Positions 8,436-17,317 of a stretch of 64,000 nt of DNA are shown piece after piece (the first letter of the stretch is position 1; the number at the start of each line of letters is the position of its first letter). Source of the DNA: Vibrio splendidus (GTDB taxonomy: Bacteria; Pseudomonadota; Gammaproteobacteria; Enterobacterales; Vibrionaceae); NCBI RefSeq assembly GCF_024347615.1, contig NZ_AP025508.1, positions 124,001 through 188,000 of the forward strand, written 5' to 3'. A program made the translations under genes and the position numbers. The notes beneath the pieces were generated by a model, which did not search any database, was not told where the DNA came from, and saw nothing but the letters and a program-made list of their open reading frames with translations.

Positions 8436-10562
8436 TCAGTTCTTACGACGTTTTACTTTCAGCGCGTGTGGCATCACACGTAGCTTTTTCATAATACTTG
8501 CAAGATGAACACGATCTTTGGTCGTCAGCAAGATAGTCACTGTGTACAGGCGTCCATCACGTTCTTCGGTTGAAATACCGTGAATGTTTGAGCCCGTTTT
8601 CGAGATAACGTTCGTTAACTCTGCCAGTGCACCTTGGTGGTTCTGGATGTCGATCTGAAGTTCAGCTGTGAACTCTTGATCGTAATCGTCAGACCATTCT
8701 ACCGCCATGTATTTGTCTGGTTCTTTTTGGTAGCCACGAACGTTTGGACACGTTTCGCGGTGAACCACAAGGCCACGACCTGGAGATACATGAGCAATGA
8801 TGTGATCGCCTGGGATCGGGTGACAACAATTTGCAAAAGTCAGTAGTAGACCTTCAGCTCCGCGGATAGCTAGTTTCTTCCTAGGCGCATCGCTGTTGTT
8901 TTTCACTTCAGTCAGTTCGTCAGCATCACCCAGTAGGCGACGAGCAATGACGATACTCATCAGCTCGCCAAGACCAATCGATGCTAGCAAGTCTTCAACA
9001 CTTTCTAGGCGTAAGTCAGACAATACATGCTCGAGGTTCTCTTGGCCGATATCGGCAATAGAGTGCTCACCAAGTGCGTGATTCAGTAGACGACGGCCTA
9101 GGGTAATCGACTCTTCACGGCGCATTGTCTTCAGAACCTGACGGATCTTAGTACGAGCGCGTGAGGTCACCACGTAGTTGAGCCATGCAGCATTCGGACG
9201 TGCGCCCGGAGCACTGATGATCTCAATGGTTTGACCATTCTTCAGCGATTTACTGAGTGGGTAAGGGTTCATGTCGACACGAGCACCTACACACATGTTG
9301 CCCACATCGGTATGTACCGCGTAAGCAAAATCGACCGCTGTTGCACCCGCAGGAAGTTCGACGATGCGACCTTTCGGCGTGAACACGAAGATCTCATCTG
9401 GGAACAGATCAGATTTAACGTTTTCAATGAATTCGAATGAGTTACCTGCGCTTTGTTGCAGTTCAAGTAAGCTCTGCATCCAACGCTGTGCTTTAACCTG
9501 TGCAGTTGTCCCATTGCTACTGCGTGAGCCACTGCCTTTGTAAGACCAGTGCGCCGCGACGCCTTTATCGGCCATTTGCTCCATATCTTCGGTACGGATC
9601 TGAACCTCTACAGGTACCCCGTGAGGGCCGATCATTGACGTATGAAGAGATTGGTAGCCGTTGGCTTTTGGTACCGCAATGTAATCTTTCATGCGGCCCG
9701 GACGTGGCTTGTACAAGCTGTGAGCCTGGCCAAGTGCGCGATAACAAGTGTCTGGGGTGTCAACCACTACGCGGAAAGCGTAGATGTCCATAATGGTGTG
9801 AAAGCGCTGTTCTTTGGTTTTCATCTTGTTATAGATGGAGAACAAGTTCTTTTCACGACCTACGACGCGAGCAGACAAACCGACTTCTTCAAGACGGCCT
9901 TCAATTTCGCTATGGATACGTTGGATCATTTCCTTACGGTTACCACGCGCAGCTTTCACTACATTTCTGAGTACGCGATAACGGTTAGGGTAGAGGGCTT
10001 CGAAGCCCAACTCTTCTAGTTCGGTCTTGATGTTATGAATACCAAGACGGTGAGCTAGCGGAGAATAGATCTCTAAAGTTTCACGAGCAATACGACGCTT
10101 TTTGTCAGGACGAAGTGCCCCAAGCGTGCGCATGTTGTGAGTACGGTCAGCTAATTTGATCAAGATAACGCGGATGTCTTGCACCATGGCGAGAACCATC
10201 TTACGGAAGTTCTCTGCTTGCGCTTCTTTGCGATCACGAAATTTAAGCTTATCCAGCTTAGATACACCATCAACCAGTTCAGCAACGGTATTGCCGAATT
10301 GAGCTTCTAGCTCCTCTTTTGTAACTTCAGTATCTTCAATTACATCGTGGAGTAGTGCGGCTTGCAGAGTTTCGATATCCAGACGCATTTCTGCCAGGAT
10401 TCTTGAAACAGCAACAGGATGGATTATGTATGGTTCACCCGTTGAACGGGTTTGCCCTTCATGGGCATTTCTCGCTACCACATAAGATTGACGCAGAGCC
10501 TCAATTTGAGGCTCTGTTAGGTATTCTTGGGCAACGTCTTTGAGGCTATCGAATAGATACAA
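8436..10562 (-). CDS. spoT: Bifunctional (p)ppGpp synthetase/hydrolase SpoT
   Basis: The protein is 708 residues, close to E. coli SpoT (702), with the characteristic start MYLFDSL. An HD hydrolase domain is seen in LLHDVIEDTEV near residue 70 and LADRTHNMRTLG. A RelA/SpoT synthetase domain follows at about 200-360 (KPRPGRMKDYIA, ANGYQSLHT). A TGS domain comes next (IFVFTPKGRIVELP, about 390-450), and the C-terminal helical/ACT region includes CCHPIPGD. SpoT balances the stringent alarmone in response to carbon, fatty-acid and phosphate stress. It follows rpoZ by about 45 bp, as in enterobacteria. Confidence 0.97.
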   Translation of the reverse strand: MYLFDSLKDVAQEYLTEPQIEALRQSYVVARNAHEGQTRSTGEPYIIHPVAVSRILAEMRLDIETLQAALLHDVIEDTEVTKEELEAQFGNTVAELVDGVSKLDKLKFRDRKEAQAENFRKMVLAMVQDIRVILIKLADRTHNMRTLGALRPDKKRRIARETLEIYSPLAHRLGIHNIKTELEELGFEALYPNRYRVLRNVVKAARGNRKEMIQRIHSEIEGRLEEVGLSARVVGREKNLFSIYNKMKTKEQRFHTIMDIYAFRVVVDTPDTCYRALGQAHSLYKPRPGRMKDYIAVPKANGYQSLHTSMIGPHGVPVEVQIRTEDMEQMADKGVAAHWSYKGSGSRSSNGTTAQVKAQRWMQSLLELQQSAGNSFEFIENVKSDLFPDEIFVFTPKGRIVELPAGATAVDFAYAVHTDVGNMCVGARVDMNPYPLSKSLKNGQTIEIISAPGARPNAAWLNYVVTSRARTKIRQVLKTMRREESITLGRRLLNHALGEHSIADIGQENLEHVLSDLRLESVEDLLASIGLGELMSIVIARRLLGDADELTEVKNNSDAPRKKLAIRGAEGLLLTFANCCHPIPGDHIIAHVSPGRGLVVHRETCPNVRGYQKEPDKYMAVEWSDDYDQEFTAELQIDIQNHQGALAELTNVISKTGSNIHGISTEERDGRLYTVTILLTTKDRVHLASIMKKLRVMPHALKVKRRKN

Positions 10563-10607
10563 ATTAAAGGCCCGGAAGGTTAATTAGTTCGAATGACGTT
10601 GATTCTA

Positions 10608-10880
10608 TCAGCGAGTGTGAGCGATGCTGCTTACTGCTGCAAGTTCAGCCGCTTCTTGCTCTTGTTGCTCTTGACGCTCACGAGCATCTAGTACGTCTTT
10701 AGTGATAAGACCTTCTTCGATTTCGCGAAGAGCGATAACCGTCGGCTTATCGTTTTCTTCAGGCACTAGTGAATCTTTGCCGCCAGTTTGCATTTGACGT
10801 GCGCGGCGAGCCGAAATAAGAACTAGGTCGAAACGGTTGCCAACTTTTTCAACAGCGTCTTGAACAGTTACGCGTGCCAT
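10608..10880 (-). CDS. rpoZ: RNA polymerase omega subunit
   Basis: The 90-residue protein begins [20 protein letters not shown] and contains the SARRARQMQ segment typical of omega. It stabilises the beta-prime subunit and takes part in (p)ppGpp binding to RNA polymerase, which fits its position just upstream of spoT. The 292 bp back to gmk hold no gene. A TATAAT-like box on the minus strand at 11107-11102 might be a promoter, but its -35 spacing is poor. Confidence 0.95.
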   Translation of the reverse strand: MARVTVQDAVEKVGNRFDLVLISARRARQMQTGGKDSLVPEENDKPTVIALREIEEGLITKDVLDARERQEQQEQEAAELAAVSSIAHTR

Positions 10881-11172
10881 GAGGACTCCAAATAGTAATT
10901 AACTAATAAATTTTATATGACGAGAAAGTATACAAGTTTAACTAGAGACTTTCTAGCTCACCGTATACTTATCTCAATGGAAAATCCAGTTATACCCATC
11001 ACAGTAAATAAGTGATCATAAAAAGCGCCGGAAAAAGGCTTGAGAACAAGGCAGCTCTAATCGACAAAGAGTTTCGATAAGTAGTGACCCTACAATCAAA
11101 AATTATAACGACGTTATCAGGCTTTTTAGCAAGCTAGAATGACCAGTTGTTTACTACGATTGGTATCAGAGA

Positions 11173-11796
11173 TTATTCCGCTAGTAGTGCTGTAAGCATG
11201 CCGCTGTATTTAGCTGCTTGCTTATCTTCTTTTAAGCGCTCCGCACGAATGATTGCTCTGAAGTCCATTAAGGCTGCATCAAAGTCATCATTCACGATCA
11301 CATAATCGTATTCTGCATAGTGAGAAATCTCAGATTTTGCTTCGCTCATGCGTTTCGCAATAACTTCGTCGCTATCTTGACCGCGAACATTTAAACGACG
11401 CTCTAGCTCACCATTTGATGGTGGAAGAATGAAGACACTCTTCGCTTGAGGCATTTGTTCACGGATCTGACGAGCACCTTGCCAGTCGATATCTAGGAAT
11501 ACATCGATACCGCGGTTTAGGTTTTCTTCAATCCAAACACGTGAAGTGCCGTAGTAGTTGCCGAATACTTCAGCGTACTCTAGGAACTCACCTTTCTTAA
11601 TCAGGTCTTCAAAGTGATGTTTCTCTACGAAGTGGTAGTGAACACCATTCTCTTCACCAGGGCGCATACCGCGAGTGGTGTGTGAAACAGATACCTTCAT
11701 TGCGTAGGTTGGATTGGTTTCCAGCATTGCTGAGATCAAGCTCGATTTACCTGCGCCACTAGGTGCAGATACGATGTAAAGAGTACCTATGCCCAT
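11173..11796 (-). CDS. gmk: Guanylate kinase
   Basis: The 207-residue protein has the family length. The P-loop [11 protein letters not shown] sits near the N-terminus, with the GMP-binding region [12 protein letters not shown] and GVHYHF. It phosphorylates GMP to GDP with ATP. The gene leads the gmk-rpoZ-spoT group, linking guanine nucleotide supply with alarmone metabolism. The purine permease with its guanine-type riboswitch is divergent from it. Confidence 0.96.
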   Translation of the reverse strand: MGIGTLYIVSAPSGAGKSSLISAMLETNPTYAMKVSVSHTTRGMRPGEENGVHYHFVEKHHFEDLIKKGEFLEYAEVFGNYYGTSRVWIEENLNRGIDVFLDIDWQGARQIREQMPQAKSVFILPPSNGELERRLNVRGQDSDEVIAKRMSEAKSEISHYAEYDYVIVNDDFDAALMDFRAIIRAERLKEDKQAAKYSGMLTALLAE

Positions 11797-12092
11797 CTGT
11801 ATATTTCCACTGTTGGTTGGATTGAGTGAAGGCGATAAACCGACACTATAAAAGATAGCACTGACCTAATTTTTGTTCCGGTGGTTGCGTCTATAAAGGA
11901 ATAACTAGTAAAACTAATAGGTGCAACTGGTGAAAATTAGGTCAGAAAAATGGAGGCGAAGAGTAGCATATTTAGATGATTGAGAACAACTGGCTTGATC
12001 GTTATTTATCAGCGAATGATCTTTTCAAGGATCTTTGTATAACTGCAATGGCTCGTCATCTTCACTTTTTTATGTGATCTGGACAAAATTTG

Positions 12093-12120
12093 TTGAAGTT
12101 TTAATCTCAATCCTTACAAT
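12093..12120 (+). promoter_or_regulatory. Predicted sigma-70 promoter of the riboswitch-permease transcript
   Basis: TTGAAG at 12093-12098 and TACAAT at 12115-12120 are separated by 16 bp. Transcription would start near 12127, just before the first riboswitch stem. The remainder of 11797-12277 outside this promoter and the riboswitch holds no ORF or other clear structure that I can see. Confidence 0.6.
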
Positions 12121-12139
12121 CCGCGCAAACGATTAAATG

Positions 12140-12202
12140 CTGTATATATCTAGTGATATGGACTAGATGTTTCTACTACCGAGCCTACCTTGGTGACTAC
12201 AG
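12140..12202 (+). promoter_or_regulatory. Purine riboswitch, guanine class (C at the specificity position)
   Basis: P1 is CTGTA (12140-12144) with TACAG (12198-12202). P2 is CTAG/CTAG closing the conserved loop TGATATGG. The junction is GTTTCTAC. P3 is ACCGAG with CTTGGT around CCTAC. The 3' junction reads GACTA; adenine-binding members have GATTA, so the pyrimidine C predicts guanine or hypoxanthine. CTACA at the 3' side of P1 can instead pair with TGTAG just downstream, a possible switching helix. No strong terminator follows, so the output could be translational. The motif is direct; the ligand is inferred. Confidence 0.85.
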
Positions 12203-12277
12203 TTTTTAGTGTAGAGACCCCTCTATTCTCACAGCATTTGAATCTCAAATTTCTTAATTTATTACATAGGTTTTGTT

Positions 12278-13648
12278 GTGAATACCGACTCCACCCTGAA
12301 AGCCCAGAAAACGTCTGGCTCGCTTGACACCCTGTTCAAACTCTCAGAGAGAAAGACCACGATCAGCACTGAGCTGTACGCAGGTTTTATTACCTTCCTA
12401 GCGATGAGTTATATCTTGGCGGTTAACCCAGCAATTCTGGGGGGCATCCCGGGGATGGACAAAGGGGCTGTCTTTACGGCTACGGCTCTTTCTGCTGCTA
12501 TCGCAACGCTTATCATGGGTATTTGGGGTAACTACCCAGTCATGCTGGCTCCGGGCATGAGTATGAACGGATTCTTCAAAGGCCTATTGTTAAGTGGTTC
12601 AGTTGCAGTACTTTGGAATGAAGCGCTATTTGGTATCTTCCTATCCGGTATCCTTTATCTCGCTTTCTCGTTGACCAATATCCGTAAGTCGATGATTGAA
12701 TCAATTCCTGAAGATTTGAAGCTAGCGATTACCGTATCTCTCGGCTTATTCATTGCTTTCTTAGGCCTTAAGAATGCAGGCATCATTGTTTCTAACCCGT
12801 TTGTACTGGTTGGCTTAGGTGACATCTCAGATCCGAAAGTGATCATCGCTTACGTGAGTATCTTCATCGCATTGGGTTGTATGGTTCGTGACATTAAACT
12901 AGCAACCTTCATCTCGTTCGTTTCTGCTATCGCGCTGACCATTCTTGCTGATGTATTCATGGGCACATCAAACGCACCAATCCCAGACCAATTTTTTTCT
13001 ATGCCACCAAGCATGGCGGGCAGCTTTGGCGCTATCTTTGATTTCTCAGCTTTTACGCCTGAGAAAATGTTCGATTTGTTGTTCATCGTACTTATCTTCC
13101 TGATTGTCGATTTCTTTGATGGCTTGAGCACGATTGTGGGTGTTGGCCGCGATGCAGGTATCATCGACAAAGACGGTAAGGTGCCAAACGCGAAATCGGC
13201 GCTAGTGGCAGATGCGGGCGGTACGGTGATTGGTTCGATTCTTGGTACCACATCGATCACTGCGTTCTCTGAATCGGGTATTGCTTCTTCTCAAGGTGCG
13301 AAAACAGGTTTAGCGGCAGTCATGGTGGCTGGCCTATTCCTAATCTCGTTATTCCTATACCCGATCTTCTCTATCTTCTCAGCGGCAATGGTCGCGCCTG
13401 CGATGGTAGTGGTAGGCATCTACATGGTGGGTCGTCTTGGTCAGATTAACTGGGAAAAGAAAGAGTCACGCATTGCAGCCTTCTTTACCATCATGTTCAC
13501 CGTTCTAAGCTTCTCTCCAGCAAACGGTATGGCGATGGGCTTCATCAGCTACGCATTCACAATGGTTGTGGCAGGTAAGCGCAAAGAAGTACACCCGCTT
13601 ATCTACGGCCTGTGTGTGGTGTTCTTAACTTACCTAATACTGCTATAA
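12278..13648 (+). CDS. NCS2-family purine permease (AzgA/GhxP-type)
   Basis: The 456-residue, very hydrophobic protein should have about 12-14 membrane helices. It begins at a GTG, 12 bases after a weak TAGG site. Family signatures are MSYILAVNPAIL, LAPGMSMNGFF (substrate-site region) and DFFDGLSTIVGVG. Members of this NCS2 branch import adenine or guanine/hypoxanthine by proton symport. The upstream guanine-class riboswitch suggests guanine/hypoxanthine here, which is inference. It appears to be monocistronic, with a terminator at 13705. Confidence 0.9.
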   Translation: MNTDSTLKAQKTSGSLDTLFKLSERKTTISTELYAGFITFLAMSYILAVNPAILGGIPGMDKGAVFTATALSAAIATLIMGIWGNYPVMLAPGMSMNGFFKGLLLSGSVAVLWNEALFGIFLSGILYLAFSLTNIRKSMIESIPEDLKLAITVSLGLFIAFLGLKNAGIIVSNPFVLVGLGDISDPKVIIAYVSIFIALGCMVRDIKLATFISFVSAIALTILADVFMGTSNAPIPDQFFSMPPSMAGSFGAIFDFSAFTPEKMFDLLFIVLIFLIVDFFDGLSTIVGVGRDAGIIDKDGKVPNAKSALVADAGGTVIGSILGTTSITAFSESGIASSQGAKTGLAAVMVAGLFLISLFLYPIFSIFSAAMVAPAMVVVGIYMVGRLGQINWEKKESRIAAFFTIMFTVLSFSPANGMAMGFISYAFTMVVAGKRKEVHPLIYGLCVVFLTYLILL

Positions 13649-13704
13649 GCCTAATGGCGAAATAACGTTTGTTAAGTAGCAGTCGTTAAGTAAAAGACAA
13701 ACAG

Positions 13705-13736
13705 ATGGCTCTGCAGTAAATGCGGGGCCATTTTTG
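13705..13736 (+). terminator. Terminator of the purine permease gene
   Basis: ATGGCTCTGCA at 13705-13715 pairs with TGCGGGGCCAT at 13721-13731 (with mismatch/G-U pairs). TTTTT follows. Confidence 0.8.
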
Positions 13737-13882
13737 TATCTGTTGTTTCTTACCTTTGCTTTTTATTGTTGGTTACCGATGAATTGATGGTGTTATCCCC
13801 AAGTCGATGCTTTGACAGTACGCGACTTATATTGATGCATGCTATTGTAGAGACTGGATTAATTATTTTTTGAAGAGTGACT

Positions 13883-14308
13883 ATGCCTTCTAACTTACCT
13901 AAATCTTTTAGTAAGCCGTTTTTAAAAGTATTCCACATTATGGAAGCGGTATTGCTGGTGGCGATCACATTGGCGACCTTGTTTGCGATGGTCGAAGAGT
14001 TCATGCATGTCTTCGCTGAACGCCGAGTGCAATTGACCGACATTCTGCTGATGTTTATCTATTTAGAAGTGTTGGCAATGGTTCAGCAGTTTGTGATGAA
14101 CGGTAAGATCCCAGTGCGATACCCCATCTACATCGCGATGATGGCAATTGCTCGTTACATCACTTTGGGTATGAAAGAACTCGATGCGGTATTGATCGTT
14201 TGGTTATCTTTAGCGGCATTTATCTTGGCCGCAGCAACACTCTTGATTCGTGTTGGGCACCATTATTGGCCATATGTCGATCTAAGAACCAAGCAACCGG
14301 ATGAGTAA
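13883..14308 (+). CDS. psiE: Phosphate-starvation-inducible family protein PsiE
   Basis: I start at ATG 13883 (141 residues), with GAAGAG at 13872; a GTG two codons earlier is possible. Four membrane helices are visible: about residues 15-40, 52-75, 85-100 and 110-130. The sequence matches the PsiE family, including HIMEAVLLVAI and MVEEFMHVF. The biochemical function of PsiE is unknown; it is phosphate-regulated in E. coli. No Pho box is obvious to me upstream. The unit ends at a strong terminator. Confidence 0.88.
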   Translation: MPSNLPKSFSKPFLKVFHIMEAVLLVAITLATLFAMVEEFMHVFAERRVQLTDILLMFIYLEVLAMVQQFVMNGKIPVRYPIYIAMMAIARYITLGMKELDAVLIVWLSLAAFILAAATLLIRVGHHYWPYVDLRTKQPDE

Positions 14309-14335
14309 ATCAATCAGGTTATAAGCTAATAAGAG

Positions 14336-14360
14336 CCCAGCCATGTTGCTGGGTTTTTTT
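14336..14360 (+). terminator. Terminator of psiE
   Basis: CCCAGC, a CATGTT loop and GCTGGG are followed by seven T residues. Confidence 0.9.
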
Positions 14361-14371
14361 ATTGCTCTTAA

Positions 14372-14388
14372 TGTGTCCAAAAGACACA
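14372..14388. promoter_or_regulatory. Possible operator upstream of the alternative oxidase gene
   Basis: TGTGTC and GACACA form a perfect 6-bp inverted repeat with a 5-bp spacer. A further GTGTC lies 3 bp beyond. It is about 135 bp upstream of the aox start and after the psiE terminator. The binding protein is unknown; it does not resemble an NsrR or FNR site. Confidence 0.35.
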
Positions 14389-14521
14389 AGGGTGTCTCTT
14401 TTATTACGTTATTTTATTTGTCAATATGACTCTAATTGTTGTTTTTTCCTTGCTGTATAAGGCTTTGTGTCTTGGCATGAATGTTGATTAGTAAGTATTA
14501 GACTCATATAAGGAACACGCT

Positions 14522-15154
14522 ATGCATTTTGAAAGCACTCATTATAAACCTGAAATCTTCTCCGAAAAGGTTGCACTTCTTGTTACTCGACTTCTCAAAA
14601 AGACACTTAACTTGTTTTATGGAAAACACTTAGCCAAACGAGCCATGTTGTTGGAAACCATAGCGGCGGTGCCGGGCATGGTGGCGGGAGTGTTCGACCA
14701 CCTCAAAGCTCTGCGCCGCATGAAAGACGATGGTGGTTGGATCAAAGAGCTACTGGACGAAGCGGATAATGAACGGATGCATTTGATGATTTTCCTCACC
14801 GTTACCAACCCGTCCATTATAGAACGCATTTTAGTGATGCTATTACAGTTCATCTTTCTACTCATCTATGGCGTGATCTACTTAGTCTCATCTAAAACCG
14901 CGCATAGGATCGTTGGGTATTTTGAAGAGGAAGCTTGTAATAGTTACTCCGAATATATCTCGAAAATTCAAGATGGCACGTTGCCCAATCATCCCGCTCC
15001 TGAAATTGCGATTAAATATTATCACTTACCCGAGAATGCTACGTTTTTGGATGTGCTTTTCTGCATAAGGGAAGATGAAGCTAAACATAGAGATAAGAAT
15101 CACGACATTGCCGATCTCTATAAAACCCAAGACTTACCCGATCATCAGTGCTAA
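14522..15154 (+). CDS. aox: Alternative (cyanide-insensitive) ubiquinol oxidase
   Basis: This 210-residue di-iron oxidase oxidises ubiquinol and reduces O2 to water without pumping protons, bypassing the cytochrome oxidases. The iron ligands fit the family: Glu45 (LLET), Glu84 and His87 (NERMH), Glu135/136 (FEEEA), Glu186 and His189 (REDEAKHRD). Two hydrophobic stretches (about 48-65 and 104-125) anchor it to the inner membrane. A good AAGGAA site precedes the ATG. Bacterial AOX is scattered among marine bacteria, and in Vibrio fischeri it is nitric-oxide-responsive. I found no convincing NsrR site here. Confidence 0.93.
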   Translation: MHFESTHYKPEIFSEKVALLVTRLLKKTLNLFYGKHLAKRAMLLETIAAVPGMVAGVFDHLKALRRMKDDGGWIKELLDEADNERMHLMIFLTVTNPSIIERILVMLLQFIFLLIYGVIYLVSSKTAHRIVGYFEEEACNSYSEYISKIQDGTLPNHPAPEIAIKYYHLPENATFLDVLFCIREDEAKHRDKNHDIADLYKTQDLPDHQC

Positions 15155-15173
15155 TCATCAAAAAGACATAATT

Positions 15174-15476
15174 ATGACAAATAAAGCTCAACAACCAGAA
15201 AATAAGGTCGTCTTAATTACTGGTTCAAACCTGGGATGGGGTTGAGCTTTTCTATGCATACTAGGAATACGGACTTACCTGAGGGGGAGTGCTTAGAGAG
15301 TCGTACTATGAGTAAATTTCTTAAGATCAAAGCGTTATAAATGAGCTTAATGGCGTAGTAGGGCTGTAATTTAAGCCAACCGAACAAAAAAACATCAATT
15401 ATTTTCAAATAAAGCTTTACAACCCGACCCAGATCACCAAGAATGGCCTCGCTCTGTTTTCAGAGTTATTAAATGA
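15174..15476 (+). pseudogene. Probable remnant of a short-chain dehydrogenase (SDR) gene
   Basis: From an ATG at 15174 the frame reads a short lead, then KVVLITGSNLGWG, then a stop at 15243-15245. This is the first strand and nucleotide-binding turn of an SDR (TGxxxGxG). In the same frame, an open stretch ends DHQEWPRSVFRVIK at the stop codon 15474-15476 and could be an old C-terminus. The roughly 200 bases between have stops in all frames. I read this as a gene that lost its middle. It lies just after aox, so it may once have been its partner. The N-terminal part is fairly clear; the C-terminal part is speculative. Confidence 0.4.
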
Positions 15477-15624
15477 AACATCAGTTGTAAAGTAAAACCC
15501 TTAGTATTGCTTCATTGTTATTCTCAGTGTTTCCCTTGGCTTCATAGATACATTAAATAATTCAAGCTTTCAGCGCATCGCACTTTTGGCGATTAATTTT
15601 TTATTTTTATATAAGGGACACATC

Positions 15625-15837
15625 ATGTCTAACAAAACAAACGGCGTAGTAAAATGGTTTAACGAAGAGAAAGGTTTCGGTTTCCTAACTCAAGACAACG
15701 GCGGCGCTGACGTATTCGTTCACTTCCGTGCTATCGCTTCTGAAGGTTTCAAGACTCTTAAAGAAGGCCAACAAGTGTCTTTCGAAGTAGAGCAAGGCCA
15801 AAAAGGTCTTCAAGCTGCAAACGTTGTAGCTCTATAA
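15625..15837 (+). CDS. Cold-shock-family protein (CspA-like)
   Basis: The start at 15625, after an AAGGGA ribosome site at 15613, gives 70 residues, the standard Csp length. A single OB-fold domain has RNP1 (KGFGFLT) and RNP2 (DVFVHF). It binds single-stranded RNA/DNA and acts as an RNA chaperone. The AT-rich leader from about 15480 could be a long untranslated region as in cspA, but I cannot confirm cold induction. A perfect 10-bp hairpin follows the stop codon. Confidence 0.93.
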   Translation: MSNKTNGVVKWFNEEKGFGFLTQDNGGADVFVHFRAIASEGFKTLKEGQQVSFEVEQGQKGLQAANVVAL

Positions 15838-15850
15838 GATTTTAAGTCGG

Positions 15851-15874
15851 CGCAAGTTGCATTAGCAACTTGCG
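15851..15874 (+). terminator. Hairpin downstream of the cold-shock gene
   Basis: CGCAAGTTGC at 15851-15860 pairs perfectly with GCAACTTGCG at 15865-15874 around an ATTA loop. A mixed pyrimidine stretch follows rather than a pure T-run. Confidence 0.7.
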
Positions 15875-16061
15875 TCACTTTCTCTCTTAAATCTTTCCCC
15901 TCTAGTTCCACCTGTAATACCCCCCTCAAAATATTCTAAAATCCTTTGCTACATCCGCTTCTCTGTTCTATCTATAGCTGTATCTATCTCTTGCTCCAAA
16001 CAAATCTCCTGTGTAACAACCTGCTCAACTTACTCATCCTGATTGTCATTATTGTATCCAT

Positions 16062-16088
16062 AAAAAAAGCCCCTAAAACTAGGAGCTT
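16062..16088 (-). terminator. Terminator of yicC
   Basis: Read on the minus strand, AAGCTCCTA, a GTTT loop and TAGGGGCTT are followed by a T-run. The preceding stretch, 15875-16061, is G-poor, pyrimidine-rich on the plus strand, and shows no gene or repeat. Confidence 0.8.
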
Positions 16089-16167
16089 ATCTTGATCTAA
16101 TCAACACTGTTAGTTAATCAACGCTGATTCAGCTAATGGCTATTCACAGCGTGTTACTGACAAACTG

Positions 16168-17034
16168 TTATTCAATGTTCTGGATCTGCTCACGCATCTG
16201 TTCGATAAGAACCTTAAGCTCTACGCCTGATGCTGTGATGTCTGTGCTGATAGACTTAGACGCTAGCGTGTTTGATTCACGGTTAAACTCTTGCATCATG
16301 AAGTCAAGCTTACGGCCACAAGCGCCACCCTTCTTCAAGACGACATTTGCTTCTTTCACGTGAGAGTCTAGACGGTCTAGCTCTTCTGCTACGTCTGACT
16401 TCTGCGCAAGTAGGATAAGTTCTTGCTCAACACGAGAACCTTCAAGTTCAATTTTAGCATCTTCAAATTTGGTAAGAAGGCGCTCACGTTGCCATTCTAG
16501 GATCTCAGGCATGCGTGCACGAACTTTCACGACTTCTTCAGTGATTGCATCTAGGCGCTGAACGATTAGCGCTTTCATGTTTTCGCCTTCGCGAGCACGA
16601 GCGTCAATGAATTCTGCGATGGCATCGTTGAATGCTTCTAGCAGGTCTTTGTTGATGGCATCCATGTCTTGCTCTGGCGTTTCCATCACACCAGGCCAAT
16701 TCATGACTTGGAATGGGTTCAAACGGCTGTCTTCGCCAGTCATCGTCATTACTTGGTTCGCCGCATTGATTACTTGCTGAGCCAAACCTTCGTTAATGCT
16801 TAGCTCGCCCTTTGCAGCAGGGTTTGCTTCAAAACGTAGGTTACATTCAACCTTGCCGCGAGCTAGACGCTTACGGAAACGCTCACGCAAGATCGGCTCT
16901 AAACCACGGAACTGTTCAGGCATACGGAAGTAAGTTTTAAGGTAGCGTTGGTTTACACTACGGATTTCCCATACTGCTGTACCCCAATCGCCTTTTACTT
17001 CTTTGCGTGCGTACGCGGTCATACTATAAATCAT
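16168..17034 (-). CDS. yicC: YicC family endoribonuclease
   Basis: Starting at MIYSMTAYAR (ATG at 17034) gives 288 residues, matching E. coli YicC. An upstream in-frame start at 17079 adds a non-conserved 15-residue lead. The N-terminal family signature (SMTAYAR, EIRSVNQRYL) and the C-terminal ELDRLDSHVKEA and GRKLDFMMQEFNREANT-like region are present. YicC proteins are reported as RNases that can degrade small RNAs such as RyhB. It is divergent from rph, a conserved arrangement. Confidence 0.94.
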   Translation of the reverse strand: MIYSMTAYARKEVKGDWGTAVWEIRSVNQRYLKTYFRMPEQFRGLEPILRERFRKRLARGKVECNLRFEANPAAKGELSINEGLAQQVINAANQVMTMTGEDSRLNPFQVMNWPGVMETPEQDMDAINKDLLEAFNDAIAEFIDARAREGENMKALIVQRLDAITEEVVKVRARMPEILEWQRERLLTKFEDAKIELEGSRVEQELILLAQKSDVAEELDRLDSHVKEANVVLKKGGACGRKLDFMMQEFNRESNTLASKSISTDITASGVELKVLIEQMREQIQNIE

Positions 17035-17317
17035 CGAATTTTCCTGTCTTTTATCATTCTGAAAATAACGCGCACGCATAGTATCACGATACGGGGTGCA
17101 CCCGAAGCCTGTCGCTTTTCCGCGATAAATAGCCTTTCACGGTAGGTATCTTTGAGTCGTAAGTCGCTTTAAGTCGTAAGCCGCTTTGAATGGTAAATAG
17201 ATTTGAAAGATAAACTGCTATATAATCTTGCCCCAATCAAAACTGTCTCACCCCTTTCTTAGGTGATGCACTCTTTCGATAGTAAATCACTTCAGACTGT
17301 TAATAAGGTAGATACCA

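Noticed and set aside
9500..9793. Open frames opposite spoT
   Set aside because: Shadows of spoT; the composition (Cys- and Pro-rich) is not protein-like.
14400..14521. NsrR or FNR site before aox
   Set aside because: No sequence close enough to either consensus. Only the unrelated TGTGTC/GACACA palindrome stands out.
15217..15408. Minus-strand 63-residue open frame in the aox-csp gap
   Set aside because: No recognisable features, weak start context, and it lies over the SDR remnant. I treat the stretch as decayed DNA.
15155..15624. Integron attC site
   Set aside because: A GCGTTATA-like string is present, but the paired R'' and R' boxes and the long imperfect palindrome are missing.
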